A stretch of 64,000 bases of DNA from Kitasatospora sp. NBC_00458 (GTDB lineage Bacteria; Actinomycetota; Actinomycetes; Streptomycetales; Streptomycetaceae). This document shows, piece by piece, positions 24,533 to 31,801 of this stretch. The notes beneath the pieces were generated by a model. That model worked only from the letters and a program-made list of their open reading frames with translations, was not told where the DNA came from and did not search any database. Every line of letters begins with the position of its first letter. Within the stretch, counting starts at the first letter, position 1. A program made the position numbers and the translations under genes. The DNA lies in assembly GCF_036013975.1 (NCBI RefSeq), contig NZ_CP107904.1, positions 4,279,001-4,343,000 on the forward strand, given 5' to 3'.

Positions 24533-26092
24533 TCACTCCGCCGAAGCAGAGGGGCTCGGCGCCGGAAGCGCCGACGGGAGCGGCTCGGGGGCGGTGCGGT
24601 AGACCGTGCCCGCGCAGGCACCCGGGAGGACCGCGGTCGCGGCGGGCGGGTTGCCCGGCGCCGGCGTGTAGGCCAGCGTGACGCTCGCCGGCGGCTTGCC
24701 GGACCCGCCCGTCGGGGTGGCCGCCGGGCTCGGGGCCCCGGTCGGGGTGGTCGTCGGCGAGGCGGACGGCGCGGGCTCCGCGCTCGCCGCCGCGGTCGGA
24801 GCGGCCTCCCGGACCGCCCCCGTCGACAGGCCGGGCGCATTCGTCGAACCGGCCGGGCCCGCGCTCTGCAGCTCGGGCGCCGTACCGCCGCGGGTGCCCG
24901 AGCTCGTGCTCGCCCCGGTGCCCGCGCCGCCGCTCGCGCCGCCGTCCGACCCCGGCACCGCTCCGGTGCCCGGGCCCGGGGCCGCACCGCCGCCCGGCGC
25001 ACCGCCACCCGTCGAGCCACCGCCCGTGGAAGCGCCGCCCGTGGTGCCGCCGCTCGCCGTGCTGCCGCCCGAGCCCCCGCCGGTGGTCCCCCCCGCCGTG
25101 CTCTGCCCGGAGCCGGTGGACGCGCTCGGCGAGGTCGTCCCGCCGGGGTTCGGGCAGCCCGCCGCGTCCGGTACCCAGCCGAAGTCCACCCGGTACCCGG
25201 CCCGGGGCGCGAGGACGGGGCCGTCGGCGCCGCTCCCGTTCGCCCCCGCCGTCTCCGTCGGGGCGGGCAGCGCGGTCGCCGGGCCGCCCGCCACGTGGTC
25301 GGCGATCCGGATCCGCCCGGGCTCCGTCCCGGTGGTGCCGGTGATCGTGACCGAGCCGGGACCGCCGAGCCGGCAGTTGTGCGCGGACGTGTTGACCACC
25401 GTGAAGTACCCGTAGATCCGCCCGCCGGCGTCGGCTGCGCCGACCTGCGCGGTGCCCTGTCCGAGATCGCCGCGGGTGCACAGGGGCAGCGGCTTGCTCT
25501 CGCCGGTGCCGGCCGCGGTCGTGGGGACGGACGTCCCGGGTGCCGGCCGGGTGGTGCTGGGGCCGACGCTCGGCGAGGTGCCGACGGTGTCGCTCGGGGT
25601 GTCGCTCGGGGTGTTCGTGCTCGCGTCGGGGGCCGGCGGCGGGCTCGGCCGGACGACGACCCCGCCGGGCGGGGCTCCGTCGGAGGTCGCCGTGGCGGTA
25701 CCGGCTTGCGCGTTGGGCGAGCCGGGGCCGCCGGAGAGGCCGAGGTGATCGTCGTCGTGCATGGTCGGCAGCAGGATGGAGACGGCGACGGCCAGTGCGG
25801 CCGCGCCGGTCCAGGCTCCCCGGCGCGCGGCGCGTCTGCGCGGCACCGCCCGGCGGATGTGCTGCAGGCCGCCGGGGGCGGGCTGCACCTCGGCGACGGC
25901 CCGCTGCATCAGGGCACGGACCAGCCGTTCCTCCGGGCCGAGCGGATCGGAGCCGTCGTCACCGGGGAACCCCCGGAACCCGCCCGGACCGCCCGAACCG
26001 CCTGAGCCACCCGAACCGCCCGCTCCGCCCCGGCCCGCCGGCCCACCGTCGGAGGGAGCCCGTCCGGCGGACACCCGATCGTCCTCAGCCAT
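24533..26092 (-). CDS. Membrane-anchored DUF4232-like protein, sigma-factor partner
   Basis: 519 residues from ATG 26092, overlapping the stop of the sigma gene by 8 nt. N-terminal cytoplasmic ~85 residues (Gly-rich, then PLGPEERLVRALMQRAVAEVQPAPGGLQHIRRAVPRRRAARRG), one transmembrane helix (~residues 92-110), a Ser/Thr/Pro linker, and an extracellular beta domain (LCTRGDLGQGTAQVGAADAGGRIYGYFTVVNTSAHNCRLGGPGSVTI) resembling DUF4232. This domain is interrupted by ~150 residues of Gly/Ser/Thr/Ala repeats before its closing strands (ASVTLAYTPAP..ACAGTVYR). Coupling to a SigE-type sigma factor suggests a signalling partner. The role is inferred. Confidence 0.65.
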   Translation of the reverse strand: MAEDDRVSAGRAPSDGGPAGRGGAGGSGGSGGSGGPGGFRGFPGDDGSDPLGPEERLVRALMQRAVAEVQPAPGGLQHIRRAVPRRRAARRGAWTGAAALAVAVSILLPTMHDDDHLGLSGGPGSPNAQAGTATATSDGAPPGGVVVRPSPPPAPDASTNTPSDTPSDTVGTSPSVGPSTTRPAPGTSVPTTAAGTGESKPLPLCTRGDLGQGTAQVGAADAGGRIYGYFTVVNTSAHNCRLGGPGSVTITGTTGTEPGRIRIADHVAGGPATALPAPTETAGANGSGADGPVLAPRAGYRVDFGWVPDAAGCPNPGGTTSPSASTGSGQSTAGGTTGGGSGGSTASGGTTGGASTGGGSTGGGAPGGGAAPGPGTGAVPGSDGGASGGAGTGASTSSGTRGGTAPELQSAGPAGSTNAPGLSTGAVREAAPTAAASAEPAPSASPTTTPTGAPSPAATPTGGSGKPPASVTLAYTPAPGNPPAATAVLPGACAGTVYRTAPEPLPSALPAPSPSASAE

Positions 26093-26630
26093 GCCCGGCC
26101 TCCATCTGGACCCGCAGCGCGGCGATCCCGCGTGAGCCGTACGCCTTCACCGACCCCAGCGAGATGCCCAGGGTCTCCGCGACCTGTGCCTCCGTCATGT
26201 CCACGAAGTAGCGCAACACCAGAACCTCCCGCTGACGGCGTTGCAGACCCCGTAGCGCGGCCTTCAACTGGTCACGCTCCAGCGCATCGTAGGCTCCTTC
26301 TTCTGCGCTGGCCATGTCAGGCATGGGCTTCGGCAGCAGCCTCAGCCCGAGGATCCTGCGCCGCAGCGTCGAGCGGGACAGGTTGACCACGGTCTGCCGC
26401 AGGTAGGCGAGGGTCTTCTCCGGCTCGCGCACCCGCCGCCGGGCGGCGTGCACCCGGATGAACGCCTCCTGGACGACGTCCTCACAGGTCGAGAGGTCGT
26501 CGAGGAGCAACGCGGCCAGCCTCAACAGGGAACGGTAGTGGGCCTGGTAGGTCTCGGTGAGCAGATCCTCGCTGGCACCCGCGGCGGTGCCGGCGCCGGA
26601 GTCCGCGGCGCCTGGTGCGACTGCCGTCAT
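26085..26630 (-). CDS. SigE-family RNA polymerase sigma factor
   Basis: 181 residues from ATG 26630; the frame is open back to 26735 but the added segment looks like leader DNA. Region 2: LLTETYQAHYRSLLRLAALLLDDLSTCEDVVQEAFIRVHAA; region 4: LRGLQRRQREVLVLRYFVDMTEAQVAETLGISLGSVKAYGSRGIAALR. It is the second sigma/membrane-protein pair of the window (compare 9590-10980), with the same order and coupling. Confidence 0.92.
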   Translation of the reverse strand: MTAVAPGAADSGAGTAAGASEDLLTETYQAHYRSLLRLAALLLDDLSTCEDVVQEAFIRVHAARRRVREPEKTLAYLRQTVVNLSRSTLRRRILGLRLLPKPMPDMASAEEGAYDALERDQLKAALRGLQRRQREVLVLRYFVDMTEAQVAETLGISLGSVKAYGSRGIAALRVQMEAGHG

Positions 26631-27006
26631 CTGACTGTCTTCCGGCCTATCCGAAGGCCGCTGGGCGCGCGGCGGGAACGTCACCGCGGCCGCCGCCGAG
26701 ATGCCCGCCCCTGCCCCCACCATCACGTTCGCCACGCCCGTTGGACACTCGATCCCCTGTCATGGTTGCCCAGCCCGGCCGACATTCTTCCGCATCGGCC
26801 GGAGCGCCCTCCAGGGGATTTGGCGAGGATTCCTCAAGCAGTCCGCGAACAAACCGCGCAGACCCCGGTTGAGCGGCGGCTGCGCCGGGCCTCCGGACGC
26901 GTCCGGACTCCACCGGACCACCAACCGCCGGAGCACCGGCCACCGGGCCGTCAGGCTGCGCCGCCGTCAGATCGGCCGAGCACCCCCGTCGGCCGTACCG
27001 GCGGAC
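26631..27006. other. 376-bp gene-free stretch before sigma gene
   Basis: Between the end of asd and the sigma start. It is distinctly less GC-rich around 26740-26840 than the flanking genes, and it probably holds the sigma-gene promoter. I see no clear hairpin terminator or further ORF. Confidence 0.4.
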
Positions 27007-28059
27007 TCAGAGGGCGAGTTCGCCCGCCACCAGCTCGGCGATCTGCAGCGCGTTCAGCGCCGCGCCCTTGCGCAGGTTGTCCCCGCAGAGGAAGAGGTCC
27101 AGCGCCGTCGGGTCGTCCAGCGCCCGCCGCACCCGGCCGACCCACACCGGGTCGGTCCCGACGGCGTCGTTCGGCGTGGGGAACTCACCGGCCGCCGGGT
27201 CGTCGTACAGCACCACGCCGGGGGCGTCCCGGAGGATCTGCTGGGCGTGCTCCTGGGTGACCTCGCGCTCGAAGACCGCGTGCACGGCGACCGCGTGGGT
27301 GCGCACCACCGGGATGCGGACGCAGGTGGCGGACACCTTGAGCCCGGGCAGGCCGAGGATCTTGCGGGACTCGTCCCGCACCGTCCGCTCCTCGGAGGAC
27401 CAGCCGCCGTCGGTCAGCGTGCCGGCCCACGGCACCGCGTTGAGCGCCAGCGGGGCGGCGAACGGGCCGTGGTCGGCGATCACCGCGCGCAGGTCGCCGG
27501 TCTGTTCGCCGACCTCGGTGCCGGCCACCAGCGCGAGCTGCCCGCGCAGCGCGTCCGCGCCGGCCCGGCCCACGCCGGAGGCGGCCTGGTACGAGGCGAC
27601 GACCAGTGCGGCGAGCCCGTACTCGGCGTGCAGCGCGCCGATCGCCGCGATCATCGCGAGCGTGCTGGAGTCGGGGCTGGCCACGATGCCCCGCGAACGC
27701 ATCCGCACCGCCGCCGCGTTGACCTCGGGCACGACCAGCGGGACGGTCTCGTCCAGCCGGAACGCCCCGGAGTTGTCGACCACCACGACGCCCTTGGCGG
27801 CCGCGACCGGCGCCCACCGGGCGGAGACGTCCTCGGGCACGTCGAACAGTGCGACGTCGATGCCGTCGAAGGCCTCCTCGGTGAGCGGGAGCACCTCGAC
27901 GGGTTCCCCGCGCACGGTCTGCTTGCGGCCGGCCGTGCGCGGGGAGGCGACGAGACGGATCTCGCCCCAGATGTCCTGACGGAGGGAGAGCAGGCCGAGC
28001 AGCACCTCGCCGACCGCGCCGGTGGCGCCGACGACGGCGAGGTTCGGCCGCCGGGTCAT
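27007..28059 (-). CDS. asd: Aspartate-semialdehyde dehydrogenase homologue with Ser at nucleophile position
   Basis: 350 residues from ATG 28059, overlapping the aspartokinase stop (ATGA). The NADP-binding VVGATGAVGEVLL, VDNSGAFRLDETVPLVVPEVN, SYQAASGVG and CVRIPVVRTHAV (Arg and His of the active site) all match Asd, which reduces aspartyl phosphate to the semialdehyde for Lys/Thr/Met/DAP synthesis. The motif that normally reads N-P-N-C-T/S-T is S-P-D-S-S-T (residues 128-133), so the catalytic Cys is Ser131 (codon TCC). Either the enzyme works poorly, works differently, or another copy elsewhere does the job. The operon position right after ask otherwise fits the housekeeping gene. Confidence 0.85.
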   Translation of the reverse strand: MTRRPNLAVVGATGAVGEVLLGLLSLRQDIWGEIRLVASPRTAGRKQTVRGEPVEVLPLTEEAFDGIDVALFDVPEDVSARWAPVAAAKGVVVVDNSGAFRLDETVPLVVPEVNAAAVRMRSRGIVASPDSSTLAMIAAIGALHAEYGLAALVVASYQAASGVGRAGADALRGQLALVAGTEVGEQTGDLRAVIADHGPFAAPLALNAVPWAGTLTDGGWSSEERTVRDESRKILGLPGLKVSATCVRIPVVRTHAVAVHAVFEREVTQEHAQQILRDAPGVVLYDDPAAGEFPTPNDAVGTDPVWVGRVRRALDDPTALDLFLCGDNLRKGAALNALQIAELVAGELAL

Positions 28060-28577
28060 CGCCCGGTGCCTCCGTAGACGACGGCCTCGTCCGTCTCGCT
28101 GTCCAGCCCGAAGGCGCTGTGGACGGCGCGCACGGCCGCGTTCACGTCCTCGGCGCGGGTGACCACCGAGATGCGGATCTCCGAGGTGGAGATCAGCTCG
28201 ATGTTGACCCCGGCCGCCGAGAGCGCCTCGAAGAAGGCCGCGGTGACGCCCGGGTTGGAGCGCATGCCCGCGCCGACGAGCGAGATCTTGCCGATCGCGT
28301 CGTCGTAGCGGAGCGACTCGTAGCCGATGCCCTCCTGGACCCGGCCGAGCGCGTCGATGGCCTTCTGGCCCTCGGTCTTCGGCAGCGTGAACGAGATGTC
28401 GGTCAGACCGGTCGACGCGGCGGAGACGTTCTGCACCACCATGTCGATGTTGACCTCGGCGTCGGCGATGGCGCGGAAGATGCGCGCCGCCTCGCCCGGC
28501 TTGTCGGGTACGCCGACGACCGTGACCTTGGCCTCGGACGTGTCGTGGGCGACTCCGGAGATGATGGCCTGCTCCAT
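28056..28577 (-). CDS. ask: Aspartokinase beta subunit (internal in-frame start)
   Basis: 173 residues from an internal ATG at 28577 (MEQAIISGVAHDTSEAKVTVVG). AAGGGGG lies just upstream within the alpha coding sequence, and the site corresponds to the known internal beta start of actinobacterial aspartokinases such as Corynebacterium LysC. The product is the ACT-domain regulatory subunit alone. Presence of a ribosome site is seen; use of it is inferred from the family. Confidence 0.7.
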   Translation of the reverse strand: MEQAIISGVAHDTSEAKVTVVGVPDKPGEAARIFRAIADAEVNIDMVVQNVSAASTGLTDISFTLPKTEGQKAIDALGRVQEGIGYESLRYDDAIGKISLVGAGMRSNPGVTAAFFEALSAAGVNIELISTSEIRISVVTRAEDVNAAVRAVHSAFGLDSETDEAVVYGGTGR

Positions 28578-29336
28578 CTCGCCCCCTTCGGGCTTGTGCG
28601 GGTTGTCGTTGCTGACGATCGTCCCGGGAAGGCCCGAGAAGGACGAGCGTACGTGAATCGGGATGTTGTAGCGGCGCGCGTACTCCACACAGCGGTCGAG
28701 CAGCACCTTCGAACCGGACGAGGCCAGCTCCAGCATGTCCTCGTACGCGATCCAGTCGATCTTGCGAGCCTTCGTCACCACGCGCGGGTCGGCGGTGAAC
28801 ACGCCGTCCACGTCGGTGTAGATCTCGCAGACCTCGGCCCGGAGGGCCGCGGCGAGGGCGACGGCGGTCGTGTCGGAGCCGCCGCGGCCGAGCGTGGTGA
28901 TGTCCTTGCTCGACTGCGAGACACCCTGGAAACCGGCCACGATCGCGATGTTGCCCTCGTCCAGGGCGGTGCGGATGCGGCCCGGCGTCACGTCGATGAT
29001 GCGCGCCTTGTTGTGGACGGAGTCGGTGATGACACCGGCCTGGCTTCCTGTGAAGGACTGGGCCTCGTGACCCAGGGATTTGATCGCCATGGCCAGCAGG
29101 GCCATGGAGATGCGCTCTCCAGCGGTCAGCAGCATGTCGAACTCGCGGCCGGCGGGGAGAGGTGACACCTGCTCCGCGAGTTCGATGAGCTCGTCCGTCG
29201 TGTCGCCCATCGCGGACACCACGACGACGACCTCATGGCCGGCCTTCTTGGCGTCAACGATTCGACGGGCCACGCGCTTGATGCCCTCGGCATCCGCAAC
29301 GGATGAGCCGCCGTACTTCTGCACGACAAGGCCCAC
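28056..29336 (-). CDS. ask: Aspartokinase, alpha subunit
   Basis: 426 residues from GTG 29336 with GAGGAG upstream. VVQKYGGSSVADAEGIKRVA is the kinase signature; FTGSQAGVITD and GRGGSDTTAVALAAAL are substrate and ATP sites; the C-terminal third holds two ACT domains (VTVVGVPDKPGEAARIFRAIADAEVNIDMVVQN and ISLVGAGMRSNPGVTAAFFEALSAAGVNIELISTSEIRIS) that bind Lys/Thr for feedback control. It phosphorylates aspartate, the first step to Lys, Thr, Met and diaminopimelate. It forms an alpha2beta2 enzyme with the internally started beta subunit and is coupled to asd. Confidence 0.96.
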   Translation of the reverse strand: MGLVVQKYGGSSVADAEGIKRVARRIVDAKKAGHEVVVVVSAMGDTTDELIELAEQVSPLPAGREFDMLLTAGERISMALLAMAIKSLGHEAQSFTGSQAGVITDSVHNKARIIDVTPGRIRTALDEGNIAIVAGFQGVSQSSKDITTLGRGGSDTTAVALAAALRAEVCEIYTDVDGVFTADPRVVTKARKIDWIAYEDMLELASSGSKVLLDRCVEYARRYNIPIHVRSSFSGLPGTIVSNDNPHKPEGGEMEQAIISGVAHDTSEAKVTVVGVPDKPGEAARIFRAIADAEVNIDMVVQNVSAASTGLTDISFTLPKTEGQKAIDALGRVQEGIGYESLRYDDAIGKISLVGAGMRSNPGVTAAFFEALSAAGVNIELISTSEIRISVVTRAEDVNAAVRAVHSAFGLDSETDEAVVYGGTGR

Positions 29337-29732
29337 GTGCGCTCCTCGACTTGTGTCGTTTCCGGGGGCGCTCGGCCCCCGCACCCCCGGGTGGCGGGGG
29401 TGGTGCGGTCGGCGCCAGTCTACCGAGCAGGGGTGCGGCACCAGCCGGTTTCCATATGATGAGACACACGTTTCAGCAGGTGAGCGGCCGTTCGGGCGGC
29501 GCCACCGGCAGGTCTGCGGGGTATCCGGTACGGCCCCGCAGAATCGGCGGACAAACGGCCGACAGCCCCGGGGTTTTCTTCCCGGCGGACGCCCCTGAGG
29601 TCTCCGTCACAGTTCCGCCCGGGGGCCCGCAGCGGGCCTCCTCGGGCCCCGGGAGGGCCGCTCGGGCCCAGGGAGGCCCCTCGGGCCCGCGGCGGGCCGC
29701 CAGGACCACCAGGTCCGCCCGGACCACTCGGC
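29337..29732. other. 396-bp gene-free stretch upstream of ask with GGGCCC-rich repeats
   Basis: Between ask and the DUF5063 gene, both on the minus strand. Positions ~29621-29700 contain several close copies of CTCGGGCCC and GGGCCCGC that can pair into overlapping hairpins and probably end the recR/DUF5063 transcript. 29375-29410 has a CCCCCGGGTGGCGGGGG hairpin near the ask start. The middle (29440-29600) is less GC-rich and may hold the ask promoter. Confidence 0.45.
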
Positions 29733-30443
29733 TCAGCGCCCGATCCCCAGCTCCGCCGCCATGAGGTCGCCGGCCTGCTGTTCGAGCTGCTCGTCGGTGA
29801 GCCCGTCGTTGTCGGTGTCCGCACCGTCCGGCGCCGCCCCGATCGGGCTGTCCAGCCGGACGTGCGCGATCAGCGACTGCAGCGCCCGCAGCACCGCCGT
29901 GCAGGTCGTGCCCCAGTTGGACAGGTAGGAGAACTGCCACCACCAGAGCGCCTCGCTGACCCGCCCCTCGCGGTAGTGGGTGAGTCCGTGCTGGAGCTCG
30001 CTCACCACGCCGGCCAGGTCGTCCGAGATCCGGAACGCGTTCGGCTTCTCCGGCGGCCCGTACGGGTCGAAGACCTCGTGGTAGACGTCGATCGGCGCGA
30101 GCAGCACGGCCAGCCGCTCGCGCAGCTGCTCGCCGTCCGGCTCCGGCCCGGTGTCGGGCTCGAACCGGTCCTCCGGGACGACGTCCTCGATCGCGCCCAG
30201 CCGGCCGCCGGCCAGCAGGAGCTGCGAGACCTCCAGCAGGAGGAGGGAGACCGCGCTGCCGGGCTCGTCGCCCTTGGCCACCTCGGTGACGGCGAGCACG
30301 AAGCTCTCCACCGAGTCCGCGATCTGCACCGCGAAGTCGTCCGGCTCCGAGCCGTGCGCGTGCGCGTGCCGGGTGTGCCGGTCCTCTTCGGGTCCGGCCT
30401 GGTGAGGCGTGTGGGGCTGCTGGTTGATGGTCCGGTCAGACAT
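29733..30443 (-). CDS. DUF5063 family protein
   Basis: 236 residues from ATG 30443, overlapping the recR stop by 8 nt. Core: DDFAVQIADSVESFVLAVTEVAKGDEPGSAVSLLLLEVSQLLLAGGRLGA and ALWWWQFSYLSNWGTTCTAVLRALQSLIAHVRLD, the DUF5063 pattern of streptomycetes, where the gene regularly follows recR. Soluble, helical, function unknown. N-terminal ~30 residues are His-rich (HTRHAHAHG). Its recR coupling hints at a DNA-related role but nothing more. Confidence 0.85.
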   Translation of the reverse strand: MSDRTINQQPHTPHQAGPEEDRHTRHAHAHGSEPDDFAVQIADSVESFVLAVTEVAKGDEPGSAVSLLLLEVSQLLLAGGRLGAIEDVVPEDRFEPDTGPEPDGEQLRERLAVLLAPIDVYHEVFDPYGPPEKPNAFRISDDLAGVVSELQHGLTHYREGRVSEALWWWQFSYLSNWGTTCTAVLRALQSLIAHVRLDSPIGAAPDGADTDNDGLTDEQLEQQAGDLMAAELGIGR

Positions 30444-31035
30444 CGAGCAGTCGTCTCCCTTCGAAGGCGCGGCCGAGTGTGACCTCGTCCGCGTACTCCA
30501 GATCCCCGCCGACGGGCAGGCCGCTCGCCAGCCGGGTCACCTTCAGGCCCATCGGCTTGCAGAGCCGGGCCAGATAGGTGGCGGTCGCCTCCCCCTCCAG
30601 GTTGGGGTCGGTGGCCAGGATCAGCTCGGTGACCGTGCCGTCCGCGAGCCGCGCCAGCAGCTCCCGGATCCGCAGGTCGTCCGGGCCGACGCCCTCGATC
30701 GGGCTGATCGCGCCGCCCAGCACGTGGTAGCGGCCGCGGAACTCGCGGGTGCGCTCGATGGCGACGACGTCCTTGGACTCCTCCACCACGCAGATGACGG
30801 CCAGGTCGCGGCGCGGGTCCAGGCAGACCCGGCACCGCTCGGCCTCCGCGACGTTGCCGCAGACGGCGCAGAACCGGACCTTGTCCTTGACCTCCAGCAG
30901 CGTGTGCGCCAGCCGGCGGACGTCGACGGGGTCGGCCTGCAAGACGTGGAAGGCGATCCGCTGGGCGCTCTTGGGCCCGACGCCGGGCAGCCTGCCCAGT
31001 TCGTCGATCAGGTCCTGAACCACGCCCTCGTACAA
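30436..31035 (-). CDS. recR: Recombination mediator RecR
   Basis: 199 residues from TTG 31035, selected because GAGGGAAGG is 8 nt upstream and the protein then begins LYEGVVQDLIDELGRLPGVGPKSAQRIAFH as in other RecR. Helix-hairpin-helix (PGVGPKSA), C4 zinc finger (CAVCGNVAEAERCRVC) and Toprim (ICVVEESKDVVAIERT...YHVLGGAISPIEGVGPDDL) are all present. It works with RecF/RecO to load RecA at gaps. Length fits the family exactly. Operon: (ybaB)-recR-DUF5063. Confidence 0.96.
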   Translation of the reverse strand: MYEGVVQDLIDELGRLPGVGPKSAQRIAFHVLQADPVDVRRLAHTLLEVKDKVRFCAVCGNVAEAERCRVCLDPRRDLAVICVVEESKDVVAIERTREFRGRYHVLGGAISPIEGVGPDDLRIRELLARLADGTVTELILATDPNLEGEATATYLARLCKPMGLKVTRLASGLPVGGDLEYADEVTLGRAFEGRRLLDV

Positions 31036-31386
31036 CGTCGCGCCTTCCCTCAGGTGGATCGGTGGCACCCGCGCGGGGTGCTCCGGTGCCATCATCCAAC
31101 GAATCGGGCGCCGGGCACACCGCCCGACGCCCGACTCCCGCATAAATCACACAGGTCCGTTGTCTGAACTCCGGACCTGCACCGCCCCGCGGACCGCTCG
31201 GGAGCCCTCTCCGGGTGCCCGTTCGCACCGGCCCGGCGGCCCCTTGCGGCCCTGCCGCCCTCATGGCGCCCGCGGCCCTCATGACCCCCGCAGCCCGGTG
31301 GCCCTCACGGCCGGGAGGCGCTCACAACCGAGGGGCGCTCACGACCGGGAGCCGCCCGCAACCGGGAGGCCCTCACGACCGGGTGG
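31036..31386. other. 351-bp recR-ybaB intergenic region
   Basis: Contains the promoter side of recR near 31090-31160 (an AT-richer patch with CATAAATCACACAGG) and a block of imperfect 17-bp direct repeats at 31300-31384. No ORF is credible. Confidence 0.5.
31300..31384. repeat. Five imperfect 17-bp direct repeats
   Basis: Units of the type GGCCCTCACGACCGGGA recur from 31300 to 31384 (about five units), right after the ybaB stop on the minus strand. The last unit overlaps the end of ybaB's downstream flank. Confidence 0.65.
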
Positions 31387-31731
31387 TCAGAACGGCAGAC
31401 CGGGGATGCCGCTGCCGCCGCCGAGGCCCTGGGTCAGCGGACCCATCCGCTCCGCCTGCATCTTCTGCGCCGACTGGTTCGCGTCGCGGACCGCCGCCAG
31501 GACCAGGTCGGCCAGCGTCTCGGTGTCCTCCGGGTCCACGGCGGCCGGGGCGATGGTCAGGGCCACCAGCTCGCCGGCACCCGTCACCGTCGCCTCGACC
31601 AGGCCGCCGCCCGCCGAACCGGTCACCTTCGCCTCGGCCAGCTCCTGCTGGGCCTGGGCGAGGTCCTGCTGCATCTTCTGCGCCTGCTTGAGCAGCGCCT
31701 GCATGTTGGGCTGGCCACCACCGGGGAACAC
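31387..31731 (-). CDS. ybaB: YbaB/EbfC family nucleoid-associated protein
   Basis: 114 residues from GTG 31731 with AAGGAG upstream. MQALLKQAQKMQQDLAQAQQELAEAKVTGSAGGGLVEATVTGAGELVALTIAP is the YbaB/EbfC fold, a small DNA-binding dimer. It sits just downstream of dnaX (70 bp) as in most bacteria. The C-terminus is Gly/Pro-rich (GLGGGSGIPGLPF). Confidence 0.95.
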   Translation of the reverse strand: MFPGGGQPNMQALLKQAQKMQQDLAQAQQELAEAKVTGSAGGGLVEATVTGAGELVALTIAPAAVDPEDTETLADLVLAAVRDANQSAQKMQAERMGPLTQGLGGGSGIPGLPF

Positions 31732-31801
31732 GGCTCACTCCTTGCGTTCGGTCCTGCGTCCTGTGTGTCGTCGTCCCGAGCCTACGTGCTGCCCGTCCGG
31801 C

